A DNA stretch of 64,000 nucleotides, taken from positions 873,001 to 937,000 of the forward strand of contig NC_133037.1 of the NCBI RefSeq assembly GCF_048771995.1. Reading direction: 5' to 3'. The translations under genes and the position numbers were made by a program. The notes below the pieces were generated by a model that was not told the DNA's origin, did not search any database, and worked only from the letters and a program-made list of their open reading frames with translations. The DNA is from Taeniopygia guttata. Lineage: Eukaryota > Chordata > Aves > Passeriformes > Estrildidae. This document shows, one piece after another, positions 12,256 to 24,509 of this stretch (position 1 is the first letter of the stretch; the number at the start of each line of letters is the position of its first letter).

Positions 12256-12394
12256 GGCAGCCCAGAGCCCTGTGCATATTAATTCCCGTGGAAGCAGCAG
12301 CCCTGAGCGTAAGCGGAGCTGACACAGGGACACGTTACACAACAGCTCTGCTGGGCCTGGCTGCAGCCCCACGGCACCCCAGAGCCAGGGCGAT

Positions 12395-12957
12395 GGAACC
12401 TGAGGTACTGAGATGATCCTGAGTGTCTGTCTGTCAGCCCCGCTGCCAAAGCAGAAGCCATAATTCCTCTGTGCTGTTTCAAGGTTGTTTATTCTGTTTA
12501 TCTCTAACATGTTCTGCTGCCCTGCCGCAGCTCTGTCCTGCAGGGCAGCGTGTGGGGCTCTGCCCTCAGTGGGATGGTACAAACATTAAATACCACAAAC
12601 TACCTGTGCTGGATTTACAATAACGTGCCAATATCTGTCACCTACGTTGGACAGTGTGTCCCCAGCCTGAACCAACAGAAAAATGCCAACACCACAGTGA
12701 AACATGGAGGGCATGAAGAAGGAGAAAAAGGACAAGACACACCCAATTTCCTCCATCTTGTCCCCTTTGGACCCCTAATCTAGAATCCTAAAATTTTACT
12801 TTTGCACCCATGCCACACTTAATTATTACTGATATCAAACACTCAGAGCTCGTAATTGATCCTGTAAGATTGAAAACTCTTTTCCATGGACAGAGATCAC
12901 AGCCAGTGTCTCTGGGGGCTCTGTCCAGGGGGGTTCCTGACCCCTGCCAGGGTCCCA
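12395..12957 (-). mobile_element. Solo LTR, copy A of near-identical pair
   Basis: Reading the minus strand, this contains GACAAGATGGAGG, a CTTCTTC block, ATATTGGCACGTTATTG, a TATTTAA box (12586-12592) and AATAAA at 12488-12493. The portion 12438-12957 matches 16122-16641 with only 13 substitutions by my count over 520 bases (about 97.5 percent) and no internal gaps noticed. This is far closer than either is to the subtype at 4300-4800. No retroviral coding sequence adjoins it. Confidence 0.8.
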
Positions 12958-15900
12958 GGGCAGCCAGAGGGAAGCCCTGGATTCTGACACCAAGGGAGCT
13001 GCAACAAGCACCCCCAGCCCTCCTCCTTGACAAGAACTATATCACCACTGTGCCCTGATATTTGCACAGCTCCAGGGAAACAGCCAGAGCACGCTCCCCA
13101 CCGCTCCTGATCTCCCAGCCTCTGGTTCCATGGGGAAAGGAGAGATGATGGAGTACCCAGTGCTGGAGTCACTTAGAGTGTAAGTCTCTCTGCAAAGAGA
13201 CGAGTCACTTTTCCGTAACATTAGTCTAAATCAATAAAGTTCTTCTCAAAAATTATCTTTCCAAACCGGATAGTCTGAATGATGTCTGCTCTGAAATCTG
13301 ATGAATGCGATCCACGAGTGCTTTGTGCATCTGATACCACGGCTCTTTGATGTAACTCCAGCACAGTATGGAAATTATAAACTTCCTGACTGAAATTAAA
13401 ATTGCTTGTCTTAAATCCTGCTCACAAAATCCTGACAGCATCACAGCGAAATTGCTCCACGTGTTTAAATTGCTGCCAGGATCCAAAGCCAGCTGGTAGG
13501 ACCCAACCAGCCATCCCTGGCTGCCCACCCTGAGCAGAGACAGTAATTCCCCTTTGGAAAAATCCGATTTATCCAGAGAGGCTGACTGGAGGCACAGCAA
13601 GCAGGCAAAAGGCAGAAAGAGATGGGACAGGAGGAGAGACTCCAGTGCTGGACAGAGCTCCTGAATTTGGTTTATCATCAACAAGAACAGAACCTTTCCT
13701 CAGAGCTGCCCCCACAGCAGAGGAGCCCGGTCAGTCTCCTGCCACCAGGGAATCGCTTTTCCAGGCAGCTCAGCCCCATTTAGCACTCAGCCCGCAGGAA
13801 GCATAATGCAAACAGACTTCATTGCTACAACTGACTGGCTGGGAGGACACAGTTCTCAATAAATCTAATATTTCCAAGTGCTCTTCCTGCCAAAGCAGCA
13901 CTTTGGATTTGTGTCGGTTACAGAAGCGAGCAATAATGCATTTTAGATCTAATAGTCTCTCCAGCAGAGGCCCCTCGGAGTGCTTTGCCAACACTAAAGA
14001 ACTACAATGGCAGGAGACACTCAGGGACAGATTGCTTCCCCCAAACGGAGACAGTGCAGCTCCCCCAGACTGAGGGAGCAGCTTCCACACACATCACAAC
14101 CCCCAGCATCCAGTGGAGACCTGTGCAGAGAGCTCCAGCTCCTGAGCTGGGACTCCAGAGACACATCCACTCCTCAGAGAGCAGCCCTGGAGCTGTGGAG
14201 AGATTCCAGCACAAGCCTGGGCTTCAGGAGCCTCTGGCTGTGCTGCTTTGCTGCGAAACCTGAAGGCACCAGCACTGGAGCTGAGAACGTTTCCATCCTC
14301 CATCCACGGCACTCGGGCTGAACGGGGCAGCAAAAGCTGCAAAAGCAGCAAAAGCAGCAAAAGCTGCAAAAGCTGCAAAAGCTGCCTGGCTTCGGAGCCC
14401 CACAGGGAGGGAGGATGGCACTGGATGTGCAGGAGCTGAGCGAGCAGCACAGCCGGGCACAGGGACAGGCAGACACCTCTCCCAAAGCCAAGTACAGCCC
14501 TGGCAGCTCTGGGGTGCACAGAGGGACCCCCAAAGCACAGCAGCTGAGCCACCAGGCTGGCAGAGCACAGCAGAACCCGCTGGGGCACGGACTGGGGTGA
14601 GCATCCCACCCCAGGGAGGGACGGAGGAGGGAGGAAGGAGGGAGGGAGGATGTCTCAGCATCCCAGCTGCTGCCTGAGCAGTGCCCTGGCCCCTCTGGTC
14701 CCAGAAATGATGGATTGGGTGAATCTACAGCTGTTGCCTCGAGCGCTCGACGCGAGCAGAGTTATGTGGCACTTCATCATCAGTATGGATTCCACAGAGC
14801 CAGAAACTCGCCACGGCCAAAAAATAATCTCCCATTCATCAGGGCCCCTCCAGGAGCCGGGGCAGCCGGGAGAGCACAATGATTTTTGATGTTCATTGAC
14901 TCTCAAGGGAAGAATGGCTCCTTATTCTTTTTGATTTCTGGATCACAAACACCCTTCCTCACAAACTCTGCCTGCAAGAGCTGCAGTTTGGCTTTGTCCT
15001 CTGCTCCACCTGACTTCCTCCTCATTTTTAAGTGTAACGGATTTCTTTTTTCTCCATCTATAAAAATAATATTGGCAGCAACATCTGACCAGAGCTCTTG
15101 GCTGCTTTTCCTCGCAGAAATTGCTGTGACTCCAGGGTACTTGTGCTCCTGCCAGAGCTGAGTCCCAGCAGCTCTCGGGCTGCAGGACCAACACCTCAAA
15201 CACTGATGTCAAACACTGTCACATCTTTATTTTTGGCACATCAGAGATCGTATTTCTATTGCCGTCTCCAAAACTTTCAGAGGCTTTATAGCCAACAAAG
15301 CAACGATAACCTACATGGATGATCAGCACTCCCTTAATGAAAGCATTCCAAGATTTAGCTATAAAAGATGCAAAGCTAAGTGTGCTCACTCTGCAGGAGT
15401 TTTGATAACTAAATCTATTTCTTTTTCTCTACTTAACCTTGGGAATGTAGTACTGCCACTAATGACTGCAACAGAGAAGGAAACAGTCTTAATCTGAATG
15501 ATTATGCTCCCTCTGTTGCCTGGAGAAATGGATTTAAGAAGTTTACAGCAATTGCTGGGTTGTTTGGGTTGGCTCCAAGCCAGAGGAGCGCTGGGAGCCA
15601 CACTCGCCCCTCCTTGGCGTGGCAGGGATGCCACCACAGCCCCTGTGGCTGCAATAAAGGGCATTAAAGGAGAACCTTGCTGGCTTTTTGGGACAGACAA
15701 ACACCTCTCTCAAATTTCAAGTTCCACTGATGTGCGTGGGGGGCATTAAAGCTTCACAATTAAGGGGTATACCCTGCTTTTTTTGGTCGCTCCACAGAAA
15801 TACAAGGTGCAGGGGAAGCTGTGCCTGGTGCCAGAGGAGCGTGGTAAATCCAGCCCTGAAAGAGTGGTGGTGCTTTGATCACTGCTTCCCTTATCAGCCC

Positions 15901-16067
15901 CCGGCTGGAATTACAGCCTAAGCTCCTTACAGGGAGCTTTTCACTGCCCTGCATTCGGCAAGAGCTGCCTCAGGTCTTAGAGAAAGGTTTAATCTTCAGC
16001 CCACTGAGAAAGGCAGTGCCACTGTCCCTGTGCCTGCTGCACAGGTGAAGCCTGGTCAGTGAGTGCC
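12958..16067. other. Sequence between the paired LTRs
   Basis: About 3.1 kb with no gag, pol or env similarity. It contains a 9-bp tandem repeat at 14327-14383 and otherwise unique sequence. The regions just outside the two LTRs do not match each other beyond a few bases, so the pair does not look like a large tandem duplication. Confidence 0.55.
14327..14383. repeat. 9-bp AGCAAAAGC/TGCAAAAGC tandem repeat
   Basis: Six units of AGCAAAAGC or TGCAAAAGC lie head to tail. A GGAGGGAGG-type short repeat follows at about 14615-14650. Confidence 0.88.
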
Positions 16068-16641
16068 GGAATCTGAGGTATTTAAATGATTCCCAGATTG
16101 TAGAAAGTCTCTGTCTGTCAGCCCCGCTGCCAAAGCAGAAGCCATAATTGGTCTGTGCTGTTTCAAGGCTGTTTATTCTGTTTATCTCTAACATGTTCTG
16201 CTGCCCTGCCGCAGCTCTGTCCTGCAGGGCAGCGTGTGGGGCTCTGCCCTCAGTGGGATGGTACAAACATTAAATACCAGAAACTACCTGTGCTGGATTT
16301 ACAATAACGTGCCAATATCTGTCACCTACGTTGGACAGTGTGTCCCCAGCCTGAACCAACAGAAAAATGCCAACACCACAGTGAAACATGGAGGGCATGA
16401 AGAAGGAGAAAAAGGACAAGGCACACCCAATTTCCTCCATCTTGTCCCCTTTGGACCCCTTATCTAGAATCCTAAAATTTTACTTTTGCACCCGTGTCAC
16501 ACTTAATTATTACTTATATCAAACCCTCAGAGCTGGTAATTCATCCTGTAAGATTGAAAACTCTTTTCCATGGACAGAGAGCACAGCCAGTGTCTCTGGG
16601 GGCTCTGTCCAGGGGGGTTCCTGACCCCTGCCAGGGTCCCA
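16068..16641 (-). mobile_element. Solo LTR, copy B of near-identical pair
   Basis: Same orientation and structure as copy A at 12395-12957, with AATAAA on the minus strand at 16172-16177. The U5-side end carries CTGTCTGTCAG and is about 11 bases longer than copy A there. Flanking bases differ from those of copy A on both sides. Confidence 0.8.
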
Positions 16642-18041
16642 GCCCTGCCAGGAGCCAGAGCCCCTGCAGTGGGCAGAGTGGTGGCACAGCTGGCAGGGCT
16701 CAGCCCAGCCTGGCTGCACATCCCAGAGGGATTTGAGTCCCTGCAGCTGCCAGAGCTGCTGGTTTGGTTACAGAGCTGCACTCTGAGATAAGATGAGGGG
16801 AGGCTCCTCGGAGAGCCCTGCAGCCAGTTGCACTAATTAGATAATACATTACCACCAGGGCACTATTTCACTCCTGACACTTTATTTTCCCTCTCCACAG
16901 CCACGTTTCCCTCAGCACCCAGCATCACTCAGCCCGGGGAAGGGCAATTTGGTGCCAAGGAAATCAGGAGTGAGAGAGAGGCACATAAAGCACGAAGAGG
17001 CGCGTTAGGAGCAGGGAGAGCCCATTTCTTAATATTCCCTTCCTTCTTATCTTGCCTGGGCGGGCAGAGGGCTCCATAAAACATCTAATAAACAATTAGG
17101 AGCACCAAAGGCTCCCTCAGCCATTTGTCTGGAGTTCTGTGTTAGGTGACTCCAGCAATGTTGGAGTGTGTCTGTGCAACTGTCCCAGGTGCTCCAGCCT
17201 GGCCCTGGGCACTGCCAGGGCCACAGGGCCTGCCCAGCCTCACTCAGGCATTCCCTTCCAATAGCTAAATTAAATCTGACTTAGAAAACCCATGTTAGGA
17301 GCTGAACAGTGACCTCCATCCATTTATTTATTTAGCTGGGTTCTTCAAGCTCCACACACACGGGACTCACCCGAATGAACAATTACATAAGGAAAAGAAA
17401 TGCAGACATAAACTGCCCACACACGGTAAAGAACCTCTTGAAATTACCTGGGAAGAGCCTTAATTACAACAGTGCTTGAGAAATACTTCTAAAGACAAAA
17501 TTATAACCAACATTAGTATATTCCTTCACTGCCCGTGTCCCACACTGGTGTTTCTGAACAGGCAAGGGAAGCACCTCAGCACAAGGGGTGGAGACCACAG
17601 TGCCCAGCACGGGTGATGTTCCCATCCCCAGCACATCCTGCCCAGGCCATCTCCATCCCTGGGCAAAATCCAACAGCAGCACGAGGGCCCAGCCATGGCA
17701 CACAGCACCGAGCTCTGGGGCAAGGCTGCTGACACGAGCTCAAAGAAAGGGCAGAGCAATGGCACTCTCAGAATTTAATTACACTGCCAGAGAGTTTGAG
17801 TGCTCCCAAGGCTGGCCACGGCTGGGAGGTTGATTTAGTTTGTGTTATGTGCAGAAATGGCCAGTGCTGGGTCACACCTCTGCCTTTATCCTCATGGGGA
17901 GCGAGCTGTGCCTCTGGAACCAGCACAGGCTCTGCCAAACCCTATAGAAACTGGTGGGGATGGGAGCAGCCCCGTCCCCACCTGCCTCAGCTGCACCCTG
18001 CCACAGCAGGGGGATGGCAGGAAAGCAAACTTCCCTGCAGA
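16642..18041. other. Unique intron sequence
   Basis: No gene is recognised. A short antisense CR1-like piece lies at 17170-17245. The rest is unremarkable. Confidence 0.55.
17170..17245 (-). mobile_element. Possible CR1 fragment
   Basis: ACTGTCCCAGGTGCTCCAGC followed by CTGGCCCTGGGCACTGCCAG matches the middle of the antisense CR1 tail. The terminal 3' motif is missing, so it is an internal scrap. Confidence 0.5.
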
Positions 18042-18545
18042 GCAGGATTTATACCCAAACACACTGAAATTCCATCCAGCCTTGGTGTGCTGCCCTGCTC
18101 GCTGCTCCAGGCTCTCCTGCAGCCCCCAGCCCCACAACGAGCTGCAGGATTTATACCCAAACACACTGAAATTCTATGCTGCCTTCCTTTGCTGCCCTGC
18201 TCGCTGCTCCAGGCTCCCCTGCAGCCCCCAGCCCTACAACAAGCTGCAGGATTTATACCCAAACACACTGAAATTCCATCCAGCCTTGGTGTGCTGCCCT
18301 GCTCGCTGCTCCAGGCTCCCCTGCAGCCCCCAGCCCCACAATGAGCTGCAGGATTTATACCCAAACACACTGAAATTCCATCCAGCCTTCATGTGCTGCC
18401 CTGCTCACTGCTCCAGGCTCCCCTGCAGCCCCCAGCCCTATGACAAGCTGCAGGATTTATACCCAAACACACTGAAATTCCATCCAGCCTTCCTTTGCTG
18501 CCCTGCTCGCTGCTCCAGGCTCCCCTGCAGCCCCCAGCCCCACAC
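18042..18545. repeat. 102-bp minisatellite, 5 copies
   Basis: GCAGGATTTATACCCAAACA begins copies at 18042, 18144, 18246, 18348 and 18450, an exact 102-base period. Each copy continues through CACTGAAATTC, CTGCCCTGCTCGCTGCTCC and CCCTGCAGCCCCCAGCCC. Because 102 is divisible by three, a 274-codon plus-strand frame (17842-18666) runs through it with a repeating DLYPNTLKFH peptide. I regard that as a repeat artefact. Confidence 0.96.
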
Positions 18546-20475
18546 AGGAGCTGCTCCTCCGTGGGAGCCAGGGGTGCCTTTCTGCAGGGTGTCTCAATGC
18601 CTGAGTACACAAAAGCAGCTGAAATCCAATTATGATCCGCTTGGATCCCTGCCAACCTGCAGATGAAGTTGCCAAATTACTTCCCATTAATTTTGATGTT
18701 TCCCACAGCCAGGCAGCGTCCCCCCAGCTCACCCTTTGCCAGTAAGTGTTTAATTGCCAGCCTTCCTCTCCCAGCCCTCTCGGGGTGCTCTGGTGGCCCT
18801 GCACCCCTTCTGTGCCCTGGGTGCTGGCACACAGTGAGGCACAGCAAAGAAACTGCCCAGTGAGAAAGGCTGGGTCCAAAAATCCCCCTCAGCTAAAAAG
18901 AACCCTTCCCTCAGCTCTGAGCCCCAGAGGGAGCAGCTTGATACCAGAACATGCCCCAGAAATGCAGGATGTGTGTCAATCCACGGGCAAAGCCACAGAG
19001 CCACTGAGGAAAACCTTTTTTGGAGGGTTTTGGGGCTGACATGGATAAATCCCCGAGCACTCTGGACAGAGACCTCCAGCCCTTCCCACCGGAGTCCTTC
19101 CCTGATTACAGCAGCTTCTACTGGCAGCTCCCCTTTTTCCTGCATCCCACACGCCCCATTTAGGAATTTTCAGTGCAGGTTTTCTCCTGTGTGACGTCCA
19201 GCTTGGTGCACGTTTATCACTGCAGTCAGATCCAGTATCAGCCTTGTCGAGGGAAAAAAACAGTGAGAAAGATGCAGGAGAGTGGTGAAAAATGTGAGAG
19301 GCTTCCAGCCCAGCCACTAAGGAAATTTAAGTGGTCTGATGTCAAATCATCACCATTTCTGCAAGCAGAAGGCTGTCAGCTGATGGATGAGGATGCACAA
19401 GCATCTCTATTCCGCAGGCAGGAGAGGGACTAAGGCTAAAATATCACCGTGCTTGCTGTGACAGTCTCACTTAAAGTCACCAGGTTCCTCAGGATTTGCC
19501 TTTGCAGGCCTGTGCCACAGCAATTCAGTTATCCAGCTTGGGAAATTGCCTTTCAGTCATTCTGCTGGGCTAATGATTAATTAGGCTGCTTTAGTGAAAA
19601 CATCTGAGAAACAAAGCTCTAACACCTGATTTATTCACTCTGGGCAGTGTCCCACCCTGTGTTGGCACTTGTGCTTCACAAGAGCTCTCCACAGAGGAAG
19701 AGGAGGGCAGGGCCACCAACGCTGCAGTGAGAGGAGTCCTGCTGCTGGGCACTGCAGAAATGTGGCAAGAAAAAGGTTTCAGCGTGTAATTTCTGTCCCA
19801 TTAAGATCAGCTTTTTCTCCCTGGGGGTCACTTCAATCCCAGCATTAGCTGCACATTTCCCACACACAAAAAACGCCTGTTGAAAACCCACACTTCCATT
19901 AGCAAATCCTCATTTACCTGGGAATTTTCTGCCCGGTACTTTTCCTGCCTGCAGGGGCAGAGGCTCGCGGTGCCAGCGGGGTGCAGGGACACGTTTGCTC
20001 AGATAATACTGGGAATCTAGAAATACCACTTGGAAATATCCTCTTGATAACATCAGGCCAGATTTCAGAAGTTATTTACCCCGAGCAGCAGCTAACTCGA
20101 CAAATAATGCTGCCAACTGCTCCAGGATTTCCAGTGGGTGCTGGTGGCAGGGCCAGGCTTGGGGAGGTCAGTGGTACCTCCCAGCTCACCTGGTCCACCA
20201 GGGGTTTGGCACCACCACCCGTGCCCGTGGGCAGCCTGGCACACACAGCCCAGGGCTTTGAGTTCTGCTTTCCACAGGAATTCCACAAGAATTTGGCCAT
20301 TCCGAAACAACCTCAGACATCAAACCCAGAGGCTGCTCCTGCACAGGGGATGCAAAATCCCTTCCCTGCTTCCTTACCAAGGAGGGCCAGGGCTGTGGAG
20401 GAGGCAGATGTGCCCCTGGCACTGAGCTCATGACACCCTCCTGCTATACCAGGGGCAAAACCATCTTTGATTCCA
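18546..20475. other. Unique intron sequence with one shared 43-bp block
   Basis: No gene is seen. The piece at 20014-20056 matches an insertion inside a CR1 element at 24571-24613 and is listed separately. Confidence 0.55.
20014..20056. repeat. 43-bp sequence shared with 24571-24613
   Basis: Both sites contain AAATACCACTTGGAAATA, with AATCTAG or GATCTAT before it and a CCTCTT-AACAT stretch after it. Around six or seven bases differ over the 43. Here it lies in otherwise unique sequence. Confidence 0.8.
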
Positions 20476-20580
20476 GCATCACAGAATCTTCTGTGGTTAG
20501 AAAAGCTCTTCAAGAGCACCAAGTACAATTATTACCCCAGCACTGCCAAGGCCATTGTCACCACAGGCCCCCAGCCAGGG
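20476..20580 (-). mobile_element. CR1 LINE 3' fragment, different subfamily
   Basis: ATCACAGAATCTTCTGTGGT, a CTCTTCAAGAGCACCAAGT stretch and CCCAGCACTGCCAAGGCC resemble the CR1 group whose antisense tail reads ATCACAGAATCATC and later ACCCAGCACTGCCAAG. It differs from the GGCAGGGACACC group common elsewhere in the window. Confidence 0.65.
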
Positions 20581-20999
20581 AATAATTAGCATTGGCTCCA
20601 TCATTGCAGATCAATTGCTTCATTATATCTTATACTATATTATGCTAATGAAGAAGCTCAGTAACCCTTCCAGCCAGTCCAATCCAGTGCTGACCTAATG
20701 ACCAAACAGCACCCAGTGTCCAATTAAGAAATCACCCTTTGGTAAACAACCCTCCACCACACATTCCAGATGTGCACAACAGCAGGTGCAGCAAGAGGAG
20801 ATAAGAATTGTGTCTCATTCTTTCTCTGATCTTCTCACAGCCTTCCTTGGGAAAATGCCTGGAAAAAGCTGTGCCTGCTGTCTGTGACAGAGCTGCTGCC
20901 ACAGGCCACCACTGCCACACGTGCCCAAAGGCTTTAAATCCCTCTGGGGATGGGGATTCCACCATTGCCTGGGGCTGTGCTGCTCAGGGCCCCAAGCCC
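20581..20999. other. Unique intron sequence
   Basis: AT-rich at 20580-20720, otherwise mixed. No gene or repeat is recognised. Confidence 0.5.
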
Positions 21000-21392
21000 A
21001 GCCCAGACAGCAGCCTGGGAACCAGGGACATCCCCCAGCAGCCTGGGAACCCCCCCCAGCAGGCTGAGAACCCAGGGACATCCCCCAGCAGGTTGGGAAC
21101 CCAGAGACATCCCCCAGCAGGCTGGGAACCCAGAGACATCCCTCAGCAGCCTGGGAACCCAGAGACATCCCCCAGCAGGCTGGGAACCCAGAGACATCCC
21201 CCAGCAGGCTGGGAACCCAGAGACATCCCCCAGCAGGTTGGGAACCAGAGACATCCCCCAGCAGCCTGGGAACCCAGGGACATCCCCCAGCAGCCTGGGA
21301 ACCCAGGGACATCCCCCAGCAGGTTGGGAACCAGAGACATCCCCCAGCAGCCTGGGAACCCCCCCAGCAGCCTGGGAACCAGAGCCATCCCC
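21000..21392. repeat. About 29-bp minisatellite, roughly 13 copies
   Basis: The unit is GGGAACCCAGAGACATCCCC followed by CAGCAGGCT. Some copies lack one base (GGGAACCAGAG) and a few have lost the GACAT part, giving 26-29-base spacings. Long open frames on both strands here (for example 20808-21398 plus and 20815-21441 minus) come from this array. Confidence 0.95.
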
Positions 21393-22027
21393 TGGTAAGT
21401 GAGGAAGTGCCCTGGCTGTGCAGAGCTGAGATTTGCAGCATTTCCCCTCGGGTTCTGCTCCCAGCCCTGCCCCAAGAGACCTCACTGGGGAGGATGCTCC
21501 CACCAGCAATGCCAGCCCAGGTACAAATCCCTGCTCCAAAGCCATCCCTCTGCTGCTCAATCTCCTCACTCAGCAGTCCAGGGGCACAGCAGCACCTTCA
21601 GGGAGGTGCCACAGGCACAAAACCCTCATTTTGGGGCAGCTCCTCCAGGAGCACAGCCCCGAGCCAGCACCTGCCATGGCTAATTCCAGACCAGTTCCCT
21701 GCTTTGATGTTGCTTTTCTTGTAAAAAGAGCAGAGGGTGGAGCTGGGTTCTGTTGTTTGTGCTCAAGACTCATTAGAATGTGCTTAGGGATGTTAGCTGT
21801 TTTAAGGGTCTTTTCAAGTTTTTTGCCTTATTTTTCAGATTGATTTACTTGAAGGATCATCAGGGGACCAACCCACATGTGCGTTTCATGCTGTATCGCT
21901 CGGTTTTGAACCAAAAGCAGGGTTCTAAATAAAACTGAGTGGGTTTTTATGCTGAGCCACGTTAACAGATGCAGCAGGTGAGGGCTGATCCCAAATCAGC
22001 CACGGATCTGCAAGGCAAAGCCTGCAC
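21393..22027. other. Unique intron sequence
   Basis: No gene or repeat is seen. GC-rich first half, AT-rich near 21770-21960. Confidence 0.5.
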
Positions 22028-22245
22028 CAGTTCCTCTGGGAACCGTGGAATGTCCTGAGTGGGAAGGGACCCACCAGGATCCCCCAGCCCAGCCCCTGGC
22101 CCTGCACAGACACCCCAAATCCCACCCTGAGCATCCCTGGAGCGCTGTCCAAAGGCTCCTGCAGCTCTGGCAGCCTCTGTGCCCATTCCCTGGGCAGTGC
22201 CAGCACCTCTGGGGATGAACCTTTCCTTGAGCTCCAGCCCTTCCC
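22028..22245 (-). mobile_element. CR1 LINE 3' fragment, longer-tail subfamily
   Basis: GTGGAATGTCCTGAGTGGGA, GGACCCACCAGGATCCCCCA, CATCCCTGGAGCGCTGTCC, AAAGGCTCCTGCAGCTCTGG and CATTCCCTGGGCAGTGCCAG follow the antisense order of a CR1 group with a GGATC-spaced tail. The element at 62168-62335 is a second copy of the same group and orientation. Confidence 0.8.
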
Positions 22246-24509
22246 CGTCCCAGGGCAGAGATGGGAGCTGCAAACCCTGATCCATCTCCCCTCAGTCCCC
22301 TCTCTCCAGCCAGGTGCCCTCAGCCACCCCTCATCTGCCCCCTCCAGACCCCTCCCCATCCCCATGGCTTCCTTTGCCTACTCTCCAAGGGCTTTAATAT
22401 CTTTTTTTTAGACCAAAGCGCCCCCAGGACTGGGGGTGAGGCCACCCCAGTGCCGAGCAGAGGGGGACGGTCCCTCCTTGGATGCTGCTCCCAATCCCCC
22501 CAGCACTGCTGCCTCCTGCTGCACTTGGCAGCAACCAGGACCCGCAGGTCCTTTCCCTGCACTGAGGGGATGAGGAAATCCTTCTCTCAGAGCCCAGCCT
22601 GGCCTCAGGCTCTCTGGGACACGGTGCAGGGAAGGCTGGGCTGAGCCCTGTGTGTTTTCTGAGCACAGGAGTGGGGGTGGCTGACAGAGCACCCCTCACC
22701 TGCAGGCAGGGCACAGCTGAGCACAGCTGCACACAGCTGCTGGGCACCTCCTGGAGCTGGGGAGGCCCTTCAGGAAAATAAACACTGCATTAAGGACAAC
22801 ACTGACCTACATTCCATCCTCCTGGAGCTGCTCCAGAGCCTCTCCAGGAGCCCCATGGCAGATCCAGCCCTGCAAGGTGGAGAGCACGAGGAGCTGCTGC
22901 AGGCTCAGGAGCTGAGCTGCAAGAATTCACAGGAAGGTTTAACAGCTCTTTTATCTTTGGCTCCCTTCTGGTGTTATTTCAACATTGATTTGCATAGTCA
23001 ATATAAAACTCTTTACATCTAAACTGCCTGCAAGGATGACACCATCAATCCTCAGCTCTATTCACAAAATTTATTATTTGTTTCAATTTAAGAGAGATCA
23101 TTGCCGGATTACACAGTTGCTGATGAGGATTTATATTTACATTTACAGCAAGGAAAATACATGTCTTCGTTTTTTGGGGTTTTTTCCTTAAGTCATCTCC
23201 ACCACTGTGAAAGAGGGAACCAAAATAAAATCAGTGTGTGCAGTCTCCTGAATGCCTGCAGATCCTGCTCTGCCTCATCCTTCCCTCAGACAATATTGCA
23301 AATTAGTCAGCATCTGTAGCACAGCAGAGCCTGAGCTCGATCATGAGGCAGAATTAAAGGGTATTACTGAGCCAGCCTTGCTCTTACGTGGCTGTGAAAT
23401 GGAATGCTCAGATGGGACGGGGAGGTGGGATGAGAAGGCCCCAATTGTGCCTCTGTGACACACAGAAACCCACCCAGAGAGAAAAGCAGAGCAGCAGCAG
23501 CAGCCACAGCCTGAGCCCACAGCTGGCTGTGGAACACATCTGGAGAGGTGTGCAGAGGGCAAAGGACCCGAGCTCAGCAGCTCCCACCCAGCCAGCCCCA
23601 CCTGCTGAGCAGCATCCTGCCCGTGATGCAGCACATTCCACCAAATAAGTCTTTTCACACAAATCTCATGGGATTTGGGGAAAAAACCAACCCACAAAAT
23701 AACAGGGATGCATCACCAAACCAGCTGAACTCTGCTTTCCCACGTAACTGAGGAGAGAAAATAACTGAGCTGTGATAATATTCTGCATCACCCACAGAAG
23801 TTCATAAAAGTTACAGCTTCTCTGAAATAAAGGGAGTTTGAGTGTGAAACGACCTGAACAGAAGCTGAGTGCTGAGTTCTGCCTTGGAAAAATAAAGTAA
23901 AATTGTTTTCCAGGACAACAGCAGGAGGAGTGCTCCATCCCCACTGCTCCCATGGGCAGGTGGGGCTCCTTGGAGCACTGGTGTGATCTCACCAGGAACC
24001 TCCAGCCTGCCTGCACCTGCCAACACCTGCACTGCCCCTCCCACAGCAGAACAGGCGAAAACATCCATCCCAACAACACCCAAGTGACAACCGAGGTTGT
24101 CTGAACTAAGGTGCAAAGCAGAAAATGTGCCAACACAGCCAACATCACTAAAGCTGCACAGCAAGCTGCTCCCAGAGCTCCCAGCTCCAGCCTGGAGCCA
24201 CCTGAGCCTGCCATGGGGCCAGTGGGGAGCAAGGTCCAGTTCCTTTTTCTCAATTATCACCTCCAGAAATAACAGATCCTGTAACAACTGACCCATGACC
24301 TGAACAATCACCACATGATCAACAGAGATGAGAGCAGCTCTCTCTCATCAAACCTGCTCAGAGCAGGATGAGCCCTGGCCTCTGACTGAGCATCTTAAAG
24401 AAGTGATTCATGCTCCAATGTGCCCTCATTCACCTGGTTTGTCTTTTTTTTCCCCCTTGATTTTATTTCCAGTTACCTGCAACTAAGAGATGTGTCTTGT
24501 AGTGGAACA
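22246..24509. other. Unique intron sequence
   Basis: No gene is recognised. AT-rich at 22960-23200 with a short TATATA run near 23135; otherwise mixed. Minus-strand frames near 23670-24310 are not supported by any domain. Confidence 0.5.

Noticed and set aside
13253-13684. 143-codon minus-strand frame between the paired LTRs
   Set aside because: No similarity to retroviral or host proteins that I can recognise; treated as chance.
12958-16067. Interior of a possible provirus between the two LTRs
   Set aside because: No gag, pol or env similarity in any frame and no evident primer-binding site, so I describe it as ordinary sequence between two solo LTRs.
17842-18666. 274-codon plus-strand frame with repeating DLYPNTLKFH
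   Set aside because: Created by the 102-bp minisatellite, whose length is a multiple of three. It has no start context or similarity supporting a gene.
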